Assembly: GCA_963747535.1 (NCBI GenBank)
Contig: CAVVFX010000013.1
Coordinates: forward strand, 1 to 64,000
Length of the DNA stretch: 64,000 bases
Direction of reading: 5' to 3'
Source: CAVVFX01 sp963747535
GTDB lineage: Bacteria > Acidobacteriota > Terriglobia > Bryobacterales > Bryobacteraceae
Shown: one piece after another, positions 9,994-18,585 of the stretch
Numbering within the stretch: position 1 is the first letter of the stretch
Layout of the letters: the number at the start of each line of letters is the position of its first letter
Position numbers and translations under genes: made by a program
The notes under the pieces: generated by a model
The model's input: the letters and a program-made list of their open reading frames with translations, nothing else
Database searches by the model: none
What the model was told of the DNA's origin: nothing

Positions 9994-11349
9994 ATGAATT
10001 CCACGACGACAGGCGACAGGCCGCATGGACGACCGGAACAGACAACCGGCGCGGGCGGACACGCAAGCCTCGGCCCAGCAGTTGCGGCGGCCAGGCCAAG
10101 CACGCGAAAGCCGTCGAACGTCCTAGGTGCCCTGCGCAACCGCGAGTTTGCCCTCTTCTGGAGCGGACAGGCGATTTCGCAAACGGGGACTTGGATGCAG
10201 CAGTTCGCCCAGGGTTGGGTCGTCACCACTCTGGCCTCGTCAGCATTCGCGCTCGCCTCGGTCAGCTTGGCGGCCCCGATCCCTATCCTGATCATGACGC
10301 CTTCAGGTGGGGTAGCCGCGGATCGAATTGAGCGGCGGCGGATACTGCTCGTTACGCAGTCTGTGCTGGCCATGCTCGCCGTCCTGATGGGCGTGCTGAT
10401 CCAGGCAGGTCATCTCCGGCTTTGGTACGTCTGGTCGGTTGCAGTCCTGCTCGGCCTCGCCACAGCCTACGACCTGCCGGCATACCAGTCGTTCTTCCCT
10501 CAACTCGTCAAGAGGGAGGATCTGCCCCAGGCGATCGCTCTCAATCAAGCGACCTTCCGCGGCTCTCGCATCATCGGCCCGGCAATCGCCTCCTGGATCG
10601 TCGCCCGGTGGGGAATGGCGTCCGCGTTCTTTGCCAACGGCGCCAGCTTCCTCGCCGTAATCGTTAGCCTGCTGCTGATAAAATCCAGGGCAGCGCCGGA
10701 TGGCGGCACAGAACACGTGACCGTCTCCATGGCGGAAGGGGTGCGGTACGTTCGCGAGCGTCGGCCCACCATGGCGCTGCTTGTGCTCACCGCCATCACC
10801 ACGACGTTCGTGTTCCCGAACGCGGCGACTTTGATGCCGTTCTATGCGAAGCATGTCCTCCAAATTGGCCCGCGCGGCCTCGGCATGATGATGGCCGTCT
10901 CTGGGGCAGGCGCTTTCCTGGGGTCCATATTTCTCCTTGCCCTTCCGCGCGGGTACCGGATCGGGTGGATCACGACCGCGCTGGTCGTGATCGCCGTCAC
11001 TCTTTCCGCCTTAGCCTGGTCCCGCTATTTGGCCATGTCTGTAGCAGCGGTGGCTATTCTGTCGTTCTGCATCTCTAGCACCCTCGGGGTGGCCTCGACC
11101 ATGGTTCAGGAGAGTGTCCCGGACGCCCTCCGGAGCCGCGTGATGAGTCTCTACTCGCTGTCTTTTACCGGTGTTGCGCCGTTCGCGGGGTTGGCGGTTG
11201 CTCAGCTAGCCGACCTAATCGGGATGCGTCGCGAGCTTCTGCTGGCTGCGGTGCTGTATGGGATATGTGGCGTTTTCCTGATGCCAATCCTCCGCAGAAC
11301 CAGTCGCGAATCACAGGACGGAAAAAACCGGCCTTTGGCAAGGCGTTAA
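9994..11349 (+). CDS. MFS exporter, MFS_3/EntS-like
   Basis: A 451-aa membrane transporter with 12 predicted helices and an N-terminal soluble extension of about 45 residues. The core starts at LRNREFALFWSGQAISQTGTWMQ, typical of the DHA3/EntS-like group that exports siderophores or drugs. The motif-A-like loop reads GGVAADRIERRR. It lies after the terminator at 9891-9917 and so is probably transcribed on its own; the substrate is unknown. Confidence 0.88.
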   Translation: MNSTTTGDRPHGRPEQTTGAGGHASLGPAVAAARPSTRKPSNVLGALRNREFALFWSGQAISQTGTWMQQFAQGWVVTTLASSAFALASVSLAAPIPILIMTPSGGVAADRIERRRILLVTQSVLAMLAVLMGVLIQAGHLRLWYVWSVAVLLGLATAYDLPAYQSFFPQLVKREDLPQAIALNQATFRGSRIIGPAIASWIVARWGMASAFFANGASFLAVIVSLLLIKSRAAPDGGTEHVTVSMAEGVRYVRERRPTMALLVLTAITTTFVFPNAATLMPFYAKHVLQIGPRGLGMMMAVSGAGAFLGSIFLLALPRGYRIGWITTALVVIAVTLSALAWSRYLAMSVAAVAILSFCISSTLGVASTMVQESVPDALRSRVMSLYSLSFTGVAPFAGLAVAQLADLIGMRRELLLAAVLYGICGVFLMPILRRTSRESQDGKNRPLARR

Positions 11350-11354
11350 GACCG

Positions 11355-11540
11355 ATGAATTTGCTTCAGAACCATTGCTTCTGTGCGCTTGCGTTTCTGT
11401 TCTGCGGGTGGCTGTGCGCGCAGGGAAGTAACGAGATTCAGGTCTACGGGCCGGACCTTGTCAAGCCCGGCGACACAAGCAAGGCGCTTCACGAGCCGAT
11501 GCCCCCTGAAGCACCGATAACGACATACCGAGTGTTCTCA
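11355..11540 (+). pseudogene. 5' fragment of a secreted acidobacterial protein
   Basis: The first 60 codons encode a clear signal peptide (hydrophobic core, cleavage after WLCAQ) followed by GSNEIQVYGPDLVKPGD. From memory this resembles the mature N-terminus of a conserved secreted protein of Acidobacteriota. After LHEPMPP the similarity ends and the frame runs antisense into the next gene. It begins 5 bases after the MFS stop. Most likely a gene cut short at its 3' end. Confidence 0.4.
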
Positions 11541-11564
11541 AGACTCAAAGCTTCTATTCTCCAG

Positions 11565-13049
11565 TCAACTGGTTGCTTCTGCCGGATTGGCGGCAATCTG
11601 AAGAGCCTCTCGCTGGATGCCAAGCAACATGCCGCGAAACACAATGTGGTGCAGCGGCGCTACCGCATACCAGTAGAGCAGGCCGAATAATCCACGCGGC
11701 TGGAAGAGAGCCACTTGCTGCAAGACACACTGGCGATCCCCGCGGGGCTCGATGCGAAACTCGAGCAGCGCTTCCCCGGGCAGCTTCATTTCCGCTCGCA
11801 ATGCGAGCCGGCTGTTCCGTTCGTACCCCACGACACGCCAAAAGTCGAGCGCTTCACCGTAACCGACCCTCTCTGGATCGCGTCGTCCGCGGCGAAGGCC
11901 CGGCCCGCCAGCAAGTATGTCCATCCATCCGCGGATCCTCCAAAGCCAATCCGCGACATACCACCCGTGGCCACCACCTACCCGGCAGACCGCACGAAAT
12001 GCGGCAGAGTCCGGCGCCTCAATGGTCAGTTCGCGCGCATCACGAAAAACTTTGCCTCCCGCCCAGTCAGGGTCGCCCGGAATCGGTCCCGCCATGGACC
12101 AGTTGGTTTCGACGCGATGCTCAGCTATTTTGCACAAGGCCGCCCGAATCGCAGCGCGCACGCTCAGGAGTTCCTGTGGAATCAACTTTGTGATCCGGTT
12201 CTCGCGGCACACGACCGGGTTTCTGAGTCCCTCTGCCAGCGGTTTTGCTATCTCGTGGCTGAGCGGAGTGACGAGATGAATCCAGTAGGAACTCAGACGT
12301 GGAGTCAGGACCGGGACGGGGATGACCCAACGTCGTTTCAAACCGAGTTCCTGCGCCATGATACGCATGATGTCGCGATAGCAGAGCGCCTCGGGACCGC
12401 CGATATCAAAGATGCCACCCGTGGTTTCGGGGGTGGACAGCGTTCCGGCCAGATATCCGATCACATTTCTGACGGCAATCGGCTGGCAAGCGGTGCTGAC
12501 CCATTTAGGGGTGATCATCACAGGCAAACGCTCAACAAGATAGCGCAAGATCTCGAAGGATGCCGAGCCGGACCCAATGATCATCGCGGCCCGCAAGACC
12601 GTCACCGTGACGCCGGTGGAGGCCAGGGCTTCTTCGACCTCACGACGCGAGGAAAGGTGCTCGCTGAGATCAGGCCCGGTCTCGCCGAGCCCGCCAAGGT
12701 AGATGATCCGCTGCACGCCAGCCTGCTGCGCGGCAGATGCAAACTGTAGCGCGAGTTGCCGGTCTCGACCCGCATACTCTGCGCCGGCGGAGGTCATGGA
12801 GTGAACCAGGTAAAACGCCGCGTTGCACCCGGCAAGGTTATTAGTCAGCGACGCAACGTCTGTCAGATCAGTTTGCCGGATCTCTACGCCAGGGTTCATC
12901 GCCCACGTTCGACCCGCGAGTTTCCCTGGCGAGCGCACCAGGCAGCGAATGCGATAGCCTTCTTCGATCAAACGGGGGGCCAACCGGCCGCCTATGTATC
13001 CGGTGGCACCGGCGATCGCGATCCGTTGTCCAGTCGATGTTTCAGACAA
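11565..13049 (-). CDS. SDR/NmrA-like NAD(P)-binding protein with DUF2867 domain
   Basis: A 494-aa two-part protein. Residues 1 to about 290 form an atypical short-chain dehydrogenase fold with the nucleotide motif GATGYIGG (14-21) and a YLVHSM block; the C-terminal half (about 330-490) matches DUF2867, a START-like fold found behind such domains, ending in PRGLFGLLYWYAVAPLHHIVF. It is probably a cytosolic oxidoreductase or NAD(P)-sensing protein acting on a lipid or quinone-like substrate; the reaction is unknown. Its start overlaps the end of the small upstream gene by eight bases, suggesting an operon of three. Confidence 0.88.
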   Translation of the reverse strand: MSETSTGQRIAIAGATGYIGGRLAPRLIEEGYRIRCLVRSPGKLAGRTWAMNPGVEIRQTDLTDVASLTNNLAGCNAAFYLVHSMTSAGAEYAGRDRQLALQFASAAQQAGVQRIIYLGGLGETGPDLSEHLSSRREVEEALASTGVTVTVLRAAMIIGSGSASFEILRYLVERLPVMITPKWVSTACQPIAVRNVIGYLAGTLSTPETTGGIFDIGGPEALCYRDIMRIMAQELGLKRRWVIPVPVLTPRLSSYWIHLVTPLSHEIAKPLAEGLRNPVVCRENRITKLIPQELLSVRAAIRAALCKIAEHRVETNWSMAGPIPGDPDWAGGKVFRDARELTIEAPDSAAFRAVCRVGGGHGWYVADWLWRIRGWMDILAGGPGLRRGRRDPERVGYGEALDFWRVVGYERNSRLALRAEMKLPGEALLEFRIEPRGDRQCVLQQVALFQPRGLFGLLYWYAVAPLHHIVFRGMLLGIQREALQIAANPAEATS

Positions 13050-13269
13050 TCCGCTTCACCTGCACACGGAATTGGCGCCACGAAACTTGAAGAGATACGT
13101 CTCGAGGAACTCGCTTCCTGAATCTCCACACGATGCACAAAAAGTAGAACAAAGAGCGGAGGGTCGGAAAGTTCGCTACGAAGCTCGCGCCCGACCCGCT
13201 TAAGTTCAGGCTGTGTCCGCCGTGCTCAATGAGCAGGTCTACATCAAGAGCGGGCAGCGGTCGTTGCAT
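13042..13269 (-). CDS. small conserved-looking protein of unknown function
   Basis: A 75-aa protein that looks coding: a compact domain (DLLIEHGGHSLNLSG, FPTLRSLFYFLCIVW) with a basic C-terminus and no stop or low-complexity break. It overlaps the SDR gene downstream and the small gene upstream on the same strand, as expected for an operon. No family was recognised and no signal peptide or clear membrane helix is present. Confidence 0.5.
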   Translation of the reverse strand: MQRPLPALDVDLLIEHGGHSLNLSGSGASFVANFPTLRSLFYFLCIVWRFRKRVPRDVSLQVSWRQFRVQVKRIV

Positions 13270-13462
13270 CTTTCGTCCGAACCTTTACGGTACCGCTTAC
13301 TCGCCAAGTCGCGTGTTGAGCGTCTGCTGAAGCGGAACTCGGTACGGACACTTCCAAGCCGTGGAATTCGTAAGTGATCTCGGCGTTGCGTCCAGTCAGT
13401 TTGTCATAGAGGCCGATGGCAAGATCGGGCCAGGTTTGGGTGGGGGTTGTAGTTGCTGTCAT
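13244..13462 (-). CDS. small protein of unknown function
   Basis: A 72-aa protein beginning MTATTTP. The body (WPDLAIGLYDKLTGRNAEITY, VSVPSSASADAQHATWRVSG) reads as a folded domain with a beta-rich C-terminus. Starts further upstream in frame exist (13525, 13516), but the region before MTATTTP overlaps the opposite-strand DUF427 gene. It is the probable first gene of the small operon leading to the SDR protein. Confidence 0.5.
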   Translation of the reverse strand: MTATTTPTQTWPDLAIGLYDKLTGRNAEITYEFHGLEVSVPSSASADAQHATWRVSGTVKVRTKDATTAARS

Positions 13463-13514
13463 GCTTTGTTGGATGCCCGGACCTGGGTCGGCAGGTCTAA
13501 AATACCGCGCTATC

Positions 13515-14012
13515 ATGAACGCCATGGCAAAACTCGTCCCCGGTCCGGCCCGCGAATCAGTCTGGGACTACCCCCGTCCTCCCCGAGTCGAACAGTGTCT
13601 CCAGCGTTTGAGGGTGGAGTTCAACGGCGTGACTTTGGCCGCCACCTGCCGTGGGTATCGTCTGCTGGAGACCAGCCATCCCCCCGTTTACTACCTTCCG
13701 CCAGATGAAGTGAAGATGGAGTTTCTCCGGCTGAATTCCGCCCGCAGCTTCTGCGAGTTCAAGGGCGAGGCCCGGTATTGGGACATCCACGTTGGCACAC
13801 GGACTTCGGTGGCTGCAGCTTGGAGCTATCCGTCACCTGGCCAACCGTACGCGGTCTTGCGCGATCATCTGGCCTTCTATCCCCAGCGCGTCGATGGCTG
13901 CTTCGTCGAAGAGGAAAAGGTCCAGCCCCAGGAAGGCGACTTCTATGGCGGCTGGATCACTACCAACATTACCGGGCCCTTCAAAGGCGGTCCTGGGAGT
14001 CGAGGGTGGTAG
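13515..14012 (+). CDS. DUF427 family protein
   Basis: A 165-aa cytosolic protein of the DUF427 family, recognised by the opening KLVPGPARESVWDYPRPPR, the YYLPPDEV block, the CEFKGEARYWDI motif and a final YGGWITTNITGPFKGGPG. The family is widespread in bacteria and fungi and has no settled reaction. ATG codons at 13515 and 13524 are both possible. A SRPBCC gene follows 10 bases later on the same strand. Confidence 0.9.
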   Translation: MNAMAKLVPGPARESVWDYPRPPRVEQCLQRLRVEFNGVTLAATCRGYRLLETSHPPVYYLPPDEVKMEFLRLNSARSFCEFKGEARYWDIHVGTRTSVAAAWSYPSPGQPYAVLRDHLAFYPQRVDGCFVEEEKVQPQEGDFYGGWITTNITGPFKGGPGSRGW

Positions 14013-14022
14013 TTCTGTGCCG

Positions 14023-14466
14023 ATGTTCGTGAAGAGTGTCCTGATTGACGCCCCGGTAGAGGAAGTCTTTCGCTTTCACGAACGGGAGGATGCGCTTTCA
14101 CTGCTGACACCTGCATTCCCGCTAGTGCAGGTGATTCGCCGGACGGGAGGCATCGGGAATGGCGCGCGCGTCGAACTTCGGGTTGGAGTCTTCCGTTGGG
14201 TGGCGCTCCACACCTCATACGAAAAGAACCGGCTTTTTGAAGACAGGCAAATCCAGGGACCATTCGCGAAGTGGGTCCACCGGCATGAGTTCGAACCTGC
14301 CGGGACCGGTACACGACTCACTGACCGTATTGAGTATCAACTTCCGGGCGGACCGGTGGTCAATCGGCTGTTCGGCTGGATCGTTAAGCCAGGTCTCGAC
14401 AATACGTTCAGCCATCGACACCGGGTGACCAAGGAGATCTGCGAGAGGCCAGCACCGCGGGAATAA
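14023..14466 (+). CDS. SRPBCC-family ligand-binding protein
   Basis: A 147-aa START/Bet v1-like protein. The typical start KSVLIDAPVEEVFRFHEREDAL, a central RVGVFRWVALHTSYEKNRLFEDRQ strand pair and the C-terminal helix after GPVVNRLFGW fit the family that binds small hydrophobic ligands. The start is taken at ATG 14023 because the open frame further upstream lies on top of DUF427; GTG at 14017 is an alternative. It is probably cotranscribed with DUF427. Confidence 0.85.
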   Translation: MFVKSVLIDAPVEEVFRFHEREDALSLLTPAFPLVQVIRRTGGIGNGARVELRVGVFRWVALHTSYEKNRLFEDRQIQGPFAKWVHRHEFEPAGTGTRLTDRIEYQLPGGPVVNRLFGWIVKPGLDNTFSHRHRVTKEICERPAPRE

Positions 14467-14601
14467 GATCCAGCCCTTAAGATTGCGGGCGATGCATTCC
14501 GAGGACCCTGTTTGGAAGCCGGCTTTCTTTTTCCGGACTCGCCGCGGCTGAAAAGATCGTGTGCTGAAGCCGCGATCCGCTCTGGAGAGAGTTCGATGCG
14601 G

Positions 14602-14928
14602 CTACCACAGTGCTGCTTCAATGGCTTTATTCAGTTCGGGAGATTCGGGAGCCACCGCGGAGCCGAAACGCGCAATCACTTTTCCGTTTCTGTCCGCCAG
14701 GAACTTCGTAAAGTTCCAGCGAATCTCACCACCCGTGGAAGGATTGGCTTTCTTGTCAGTCAGGAACTGGTACAGCGGAGTCTTGTCAGATCCCTTTACC
14801 GATAATTTGGCAAACATGGGGAACGTTACGTGGTACTTGGTAGAGCAAAATGTCTTGGTCTGCTCGTTCGTCCCTGGTTCCTGCCACAAGAAATTGTTCG
14901 CGGGAAATCCCAGCACGACAAAACCGAT
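14602..14928 (-). pseudogene. glutathione peroxidase, C-terminal fragment
   Basis: About 108 codons match the C-terminal two thirds of a glutathione peroxidase: GFVVLGFPANNFLWQEPGT, the CSTKYHVTFPMF block and IRWNFTKFLADRNGKVIARF. The N-terminal part with the catalytic Cys or Sec and its start codon is missing; the similarity stops near 14928, about 45 bases before the divergent thioredoxin-like gene. This is a truncated relic, not an active enzyme. Confidence 0.8.
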
Positions 14929-14971
14929 GGAAGGGGTAGACCTCGGCGGTTTACCACATAGGGCAGAACCA

Positions 14972-15613
14972 ATGAACGGACACAATTTTCAACATCTCCT
15001 TCAGACTCTCGAATGCGCATCGACGCAATCCGGAGAAAAGCTCGTTGACTTGTCCGGGTCCTCGCCGGTGTTACTGGTATTCCTGCGTCACGCCGGGTGC
15101 ACCTTTTGCCGCGAAGCCCTCGGGGACATTGCGCGGACCCGCAGTGCTATCGAGAAAACCGGAACCAAAATTGTTCTTGTCCATATGGGCGACGGCCTGG
15201 CCCTGGAAAAACTCCTCGACAGGTACGGCCTTTCCGATGTAGACCGCATCTGCGACAAACAGCAGCAGTTGTATCGGGCATTCGGCTTGAAGTGTGGCAA
15301 GCTTTGGCAACTGTTCGGGCCCAAGGTCTTATGGCGTGCCTTCCGTGAGGGAGTTCTGTCGCGCCACGGAATTGGACGGCTATCCGCAGACGCTTCGCAA
15401 ATGCCCGGTGTCTTCCTCCTCAGCCATGCAGGCATTTCCCGGCGATTCCGCCACCGTAGTGCCGCGGATAGGCCGGACTATGCAGAAATTGCGGGGCGGC
15501 GGGCCAACCACAGTCATGAAATCGAACCGCGCAGCTGTAGAAATGATGCCTGCGGCCGCGGAGCCGGATCTGGCGGCTCTTGTTCGGGCGATGCTGGGCC
15601 CACTCGCCGATGA
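14972..15613 (+). CDS. thioredoxin-fold AhpC/TSA-like (SelL-related) redox protein
   Basis: Thioredoxin-fold protein of the AhpC/TSA-like, SelL-related group. The redox motif is RHAGCTFCREAL, a CxxC near residues 42-45, followed by a strand IVLVHMGDGLALEKLLDRYGL and a cis-Pro region at MPGVFLLS. The start is the ATG at 14972. The natural end is probably near DRPDYAEIAG (about 15498); the remaining 38 codons overlap the folE start and have no family similarity, so a small indel near the end is possible. It probably reduces peroxides or disulfides. Confidence 0.75.
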   Translation: MNGHNFQHLLQTLECASTQSGEKLVDLSGSSPVLLVFLRHAGCTFCREALGDIARTRSAIEKTGTKIVLVHMGDGLALEKLLDRYGLSDVDRICDKQQQLYRAFGLKCGKLWQLFGPKVLWRAFREGVLSRHGIGRLSADASQMPGVFLLSHAGISRRFRHRSAADRPDYAEIAGRRANHSHEIEPRSCRNDACGRGAGSGGSCSGDAGPTRR

Positions 15614-16126
15614 TCCACATCGCGCAGGATTGGCCGCGACTCCAGCACGGGTCGACCGCGCGCTGAGATTCCTTACCAGCGGCTACCGCGTCGACGTCCG
15701 CCGGATGCTGAACGGAGCGCTGTTCGAAGTGAAGTGTGATGAGATGGTGGTAATCAGGGACATAGAATTCTTCAGCCTGTGCGAGCACCACATGCTGCCC
15801 TTCTTCGGAAGAATGCACGTGGCCTATCTGCCCGGAAAAAAGTGGTTGGGCTCAGCAAAGTTCCGCGCATTGTTGACGCCTTCGCGCGCCGCCTGCAGAT
15901 CCAGGAGCGCCTGACGCAGCAGGTGGCGCAATGCATACAGGAGAGCATCGATCCGCTGGGCGTCGGCGTGATCTGTGAAGCTCGCCACTTCTCCGTGATG
16001 ATGCGTGGCGTCGAGAAGCAGAGTTCCTTCGCTGTAACTCGCGCCATGCTGGGCGCGTTCCGCGATCGTAAATCTACTCGCGACGAATTCCAGGCTTTGG
16101 CGGACTGCCGCGCGGCCGGAATCTAG
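15516..16126 (+). pseudogene. folE: GTP cyclohydrolase I (FolE), one frameshift
   Basis: GTP cyclohydrolase I makes dihydroneopterin triphosphate, the first step to folate and pterins. The N-terminal frame from 15516 carries the zinc site SLCEHHMLPFFG. At the A6 run around 15836 the reading leaves frame; adding one A restores KKVVGLSKVPRIVDAF and the rest of the enzyme, with the second zinc Cys in GVGVICEARHFSVMMRG, to the stop at 16126. Every catalytic block is intact, so this is either a very young frameshift or a homopolymer miscall. The genome would need another folE if the shift is real. Confidence 0.85.
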
Positions 16127-16262
16127 CTCACCCCAACCCAGCGATTGATGCCCTACAAAGCATTGCAGCCAGGTACAACGAGATAAAACGGCAGATTGGA
16201 ATGCTTGGAAAAGAGCAGTTGACGCCGTCAGCCGTACGATTTCAGCGGCCATAAGATGGGTC

Positions 16263-16742
16263 TCAGCTTGGCTGCATTCGTGTCCATATCAGGCGCACCA
16301 AAGGAACAAGTACTGCATAGAGAATGGCGAGCGCCACCATTCCCAACGCCAACCATGCGACCAATGCGTGCATCGTGACCACCCACAACGTTCGAACCGC
16401 GTGCCCTACGCCCTCCCGGAGCAGCGCCGCAACTCTGCCGAGCGAAATTGTCGAAGCGTCGGCGCCAAACATCCACGCACCCAGTCTGTAGAAAGGAATC
16501 AGCAGGATGAACTGGAGGGGATAGACCACTCCGTTCACGAGTTGAATTGCGGGGAGATTCAGGCGAAGCATAATAGCCACCAGAGTGCACAAAAGCGTCG
16601 TCGAACCGAGCACCGGTGTGACACCCAGGATGACGCCCAGCGCGATCGTCAGGGAGATCTTCTCGGGTGAGACACCTTGGCGCAGCAGTTGGATGAAAGG
16701 CTTCAGCCAACGGTAGTTCGATAAGCGGGCCATGCTCCTCAT
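16263..16742 (-). CDS. DUF2062 membrane protein
   Basis: A 159-aa membrane protein of the DUF2062 family: a short cytoplasmic N-terminus, then RQGVSPEKISLTIALGVILGVTP and two or three further hydrophobic helices, ending in a basic tail. The family often accompanies lipid or glycan modification genes; no reaction is established. Its start overlaps the stop of the preceding ATP10-like gene by four bases (ATGA), which makes it the last gene of the leftward lipid operon. Confidence 0.85.
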   Translation of the reverse strand: MRSMARLSNYRWLKPFIQLLRQGVSPEKISLTIALGVILGVTPVLGSTTLLCTLVAIMLRLNLPAIQLVNGVVYPLQFILLIPFYRLGAWMFGADASTISLGRVAALLREGVGHAVRTLWVVTMHALVAWLALGMVALAILYAVLVPLVRLIWTRMQPS

Positions 16743-17281
16743 TGCACGAAAGCCAGTTTGCGGACTTGCGCGGCAAGAGCCTCGTAGCGGACATCCTCGA
16801 ACGGCCCTGCATCACGCCAGGCGACATGGCCCTTCTGGTCGAGTACGACGAGATAAGCGGAGTCCACTGCTTTGACCCCAAGGCGCTGCTTCCAAGGTTC
16901 GGTGCCACCGTAAACCGTGATCACGTTGTCGTAATCGCCTTTAGGAGTTCCTCGGCGCATTCCGCTATCGATAAACCACTTCCCCAACCGGGCCATACCG
17001 CCGATCATCGGGATTTCGTAGAAGATGACCTGCGGCTTGTTCTCAAACTCGCCGCGAAAACGCTTGCTCCAGGCTTCCACAGCGAATCGCGACTGATACG
17101 TGAAGCCAAACAGCAGCAACGCTACCCGGCCAGAGGAATCTTTCGGTAAGATCGCTTTTCTTCCACTGAGATATTCGCCTCGAAGTTCGGGCAAGCCCTC
17201 GCCTACCGTCAGCTCGCTTGCTGCAGATGATAATGAGGTCATGGCAGTCACCAGTGCAATACACAGGACGCGTCGAGTCAA
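16739..17281 (-). CDS. exported thioredoxin-fold protein, ATP10-like
   Basis: A 180-aa protein with a signal peptide (cleavage after SSAASE). The mature part has a thioredoxin-like layout without a CxxC: VALLLFGFTYQSRFAVEAWSKRF, then VIFYEIPMIGG and a C-terminal YLVVLDQKGHVAWRDAGPF. The pattern resembles bacterial relatives of the mitochondrial ATP10 assembly factor. It starts 18 bases after the CFA synthase stop and overlaps DUF2062, so it belongs to the same operon. Its role is not known. Confidence 0.65.
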   Translation of the reverse strand: MTRRVLCIALVTAMTSLSSAASELTVGEGLPELRGEYLSGRKAILPKDSSGRVALLLFGFTYQSRFAVEAWSKRFRGEFENKPQVIFYEIPMIGGMARLGKWFIDSGMRRGTPKGDYDNVITVYGGTEPWKQRLGVKAVDSAYLVVLDQKGHVAWRDAGPFEDVRYEALAAQVRKLAFVQ

Positions 17282-17299
17282 ACTCCCACCCTCAGCCGC

Positions 17300-18585
17300 T
17301 CACGCGTCTCCGCCAAGCCCAAAGTCAACTCCGGTGTAGGCAGCACTTCGCTTTCCCCGGTTATGTCTCCATGGCTCGCCGTAGAGAATCGATAGATTGG
17401 CGTTCTTGGTGAGCATCAACTGGACGTCGCTGATGTGGCGTTCGCGGAAGGCGCCTTCGCAATAGGCCAGATAGTAGTCCCACATCCGGCAGAATCTTTG
17501 GTCGAAGCCCAGCGCGCGAACTTCGGGGAACGATTCGTGGAATCGCCGGCGCCACTCCGCCAGGGTATAGGCGTAGTGAAGCCCAATGTCCTCGACGTGA
17601 TAGAGCGACAGGCGCGTCGAGCGCACCAGGGAGTTGAGAATCTCTCGAACCGAGGCCAGTTGCGCGCCGGGAAAGATGCGCCGCTGAATCCAGTCGCTCT
17701 GCTTCCTGTAAGCATCGAAGCGGTGTTCGTTCATGGTGATGGCCTGCATGACCATGGAGCCGTCCGGCGTCAGAAGGCGGTCGCAGGTGGAGAAAAAAGC
17801 ATCGTAGTAGTCAAAGCCCACCGCTTCGAACATCTCAATGCTCACCAGCTTATTAAAGGAACCGTCGCAGATTCCGATAGTCCTCCAACAGTAGGTTGAT
17901 CCGGTGTCCCGCCTCCCCGGCGCTGGCGAACCGCTGCCGGGCTTCGTCATGCTGCTCGCGGCTGATAGTGGTCGTGGTAACCCGGCATCCGTAGTTGCGG
18001 GAGGCGTGCAAGGCAAAGGCGCCCCAGCCAGTGCCAATTTCGAGGACATGATCCTCGGGTCCCAGACGCAGCTTGCGGCAGATCCGGTCGAGCTTTCTCG
18101 ATCTGGGCTTCTTCGAGCGAATCGTTGGCGTACCGGTAGACTGCACTCGAATAGACCATGTTGCGGTCCAGGAACAGACGGAAGAAATCGTTGCTCAAGT
18201 CATAGTGCGCCTGAATATTGCGCCGGCTGCCCGCGAGCGTATTGCGATTCATCCAATGGCGCAACCGGTGGAAGAGGCGGTTGGCCAAAGAAAGAAGAGG
18301 GTTGCCGCTTTCCAGTTCCAATAGATTGCGCGCCGCCAGGCGCACCACGGCGACAAGGTCCGGCGAAGTCCAGTCGCCATCCATGTAGGAGTCTCCGGCG
18401 GCATCGTCGCCGCCCCACAAGACGCGGGAAAAAAAGCGCTCGTCGTGTACGGCGATCGAGGCACGCAGGCCCGTGCCCCCTTGGCCAAAGAGATAGGTCC
18501 GTTCCGGGCAGATCAGTTCGAGCGCGCCGTGACGCACGTTCTCCAGCATCCGGAATACGGCTTTCCGCGCAAAACTCATGCTCAT
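17300..18585 (-). pseudogene. cfa: cyclopropane-fatty-acid synthase family methyltransferase, two frameshifts
   Basis: SAM-dependent enzyme that methylates or methylenates the double bond of membrane acyl chains. Three frames together give a full enzyme of about 427 aa: the N-terminal lipid domain with AHYDLSNDFFRLFLD, the SAM motif LEIGTGWGAFALHAS, and the C-terminal part with KLVSIEMFEAVG and RRIFPGAQLASV. The breaks are one extra base at AAA (about 18094-18096) and one extra base near 17861-17868. The start is ATG 18585, overlapping the DUF1365 stop by four bases. All key blocks survive, so the shifts may be sequencing errors or recent mutations. Confidence 0.85.

Noticed and set aside
11715..12749. 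344-aa open frame on the plus strand
   Set aside because: Antisense to the SDR/DUF2867 gene, which has clear family motifs; this frame has none.
15824..16252. 142-aa open frame on the minus strand
   Set aside because: Antisense to the folE 3' half; FolE motifs decide the strand.
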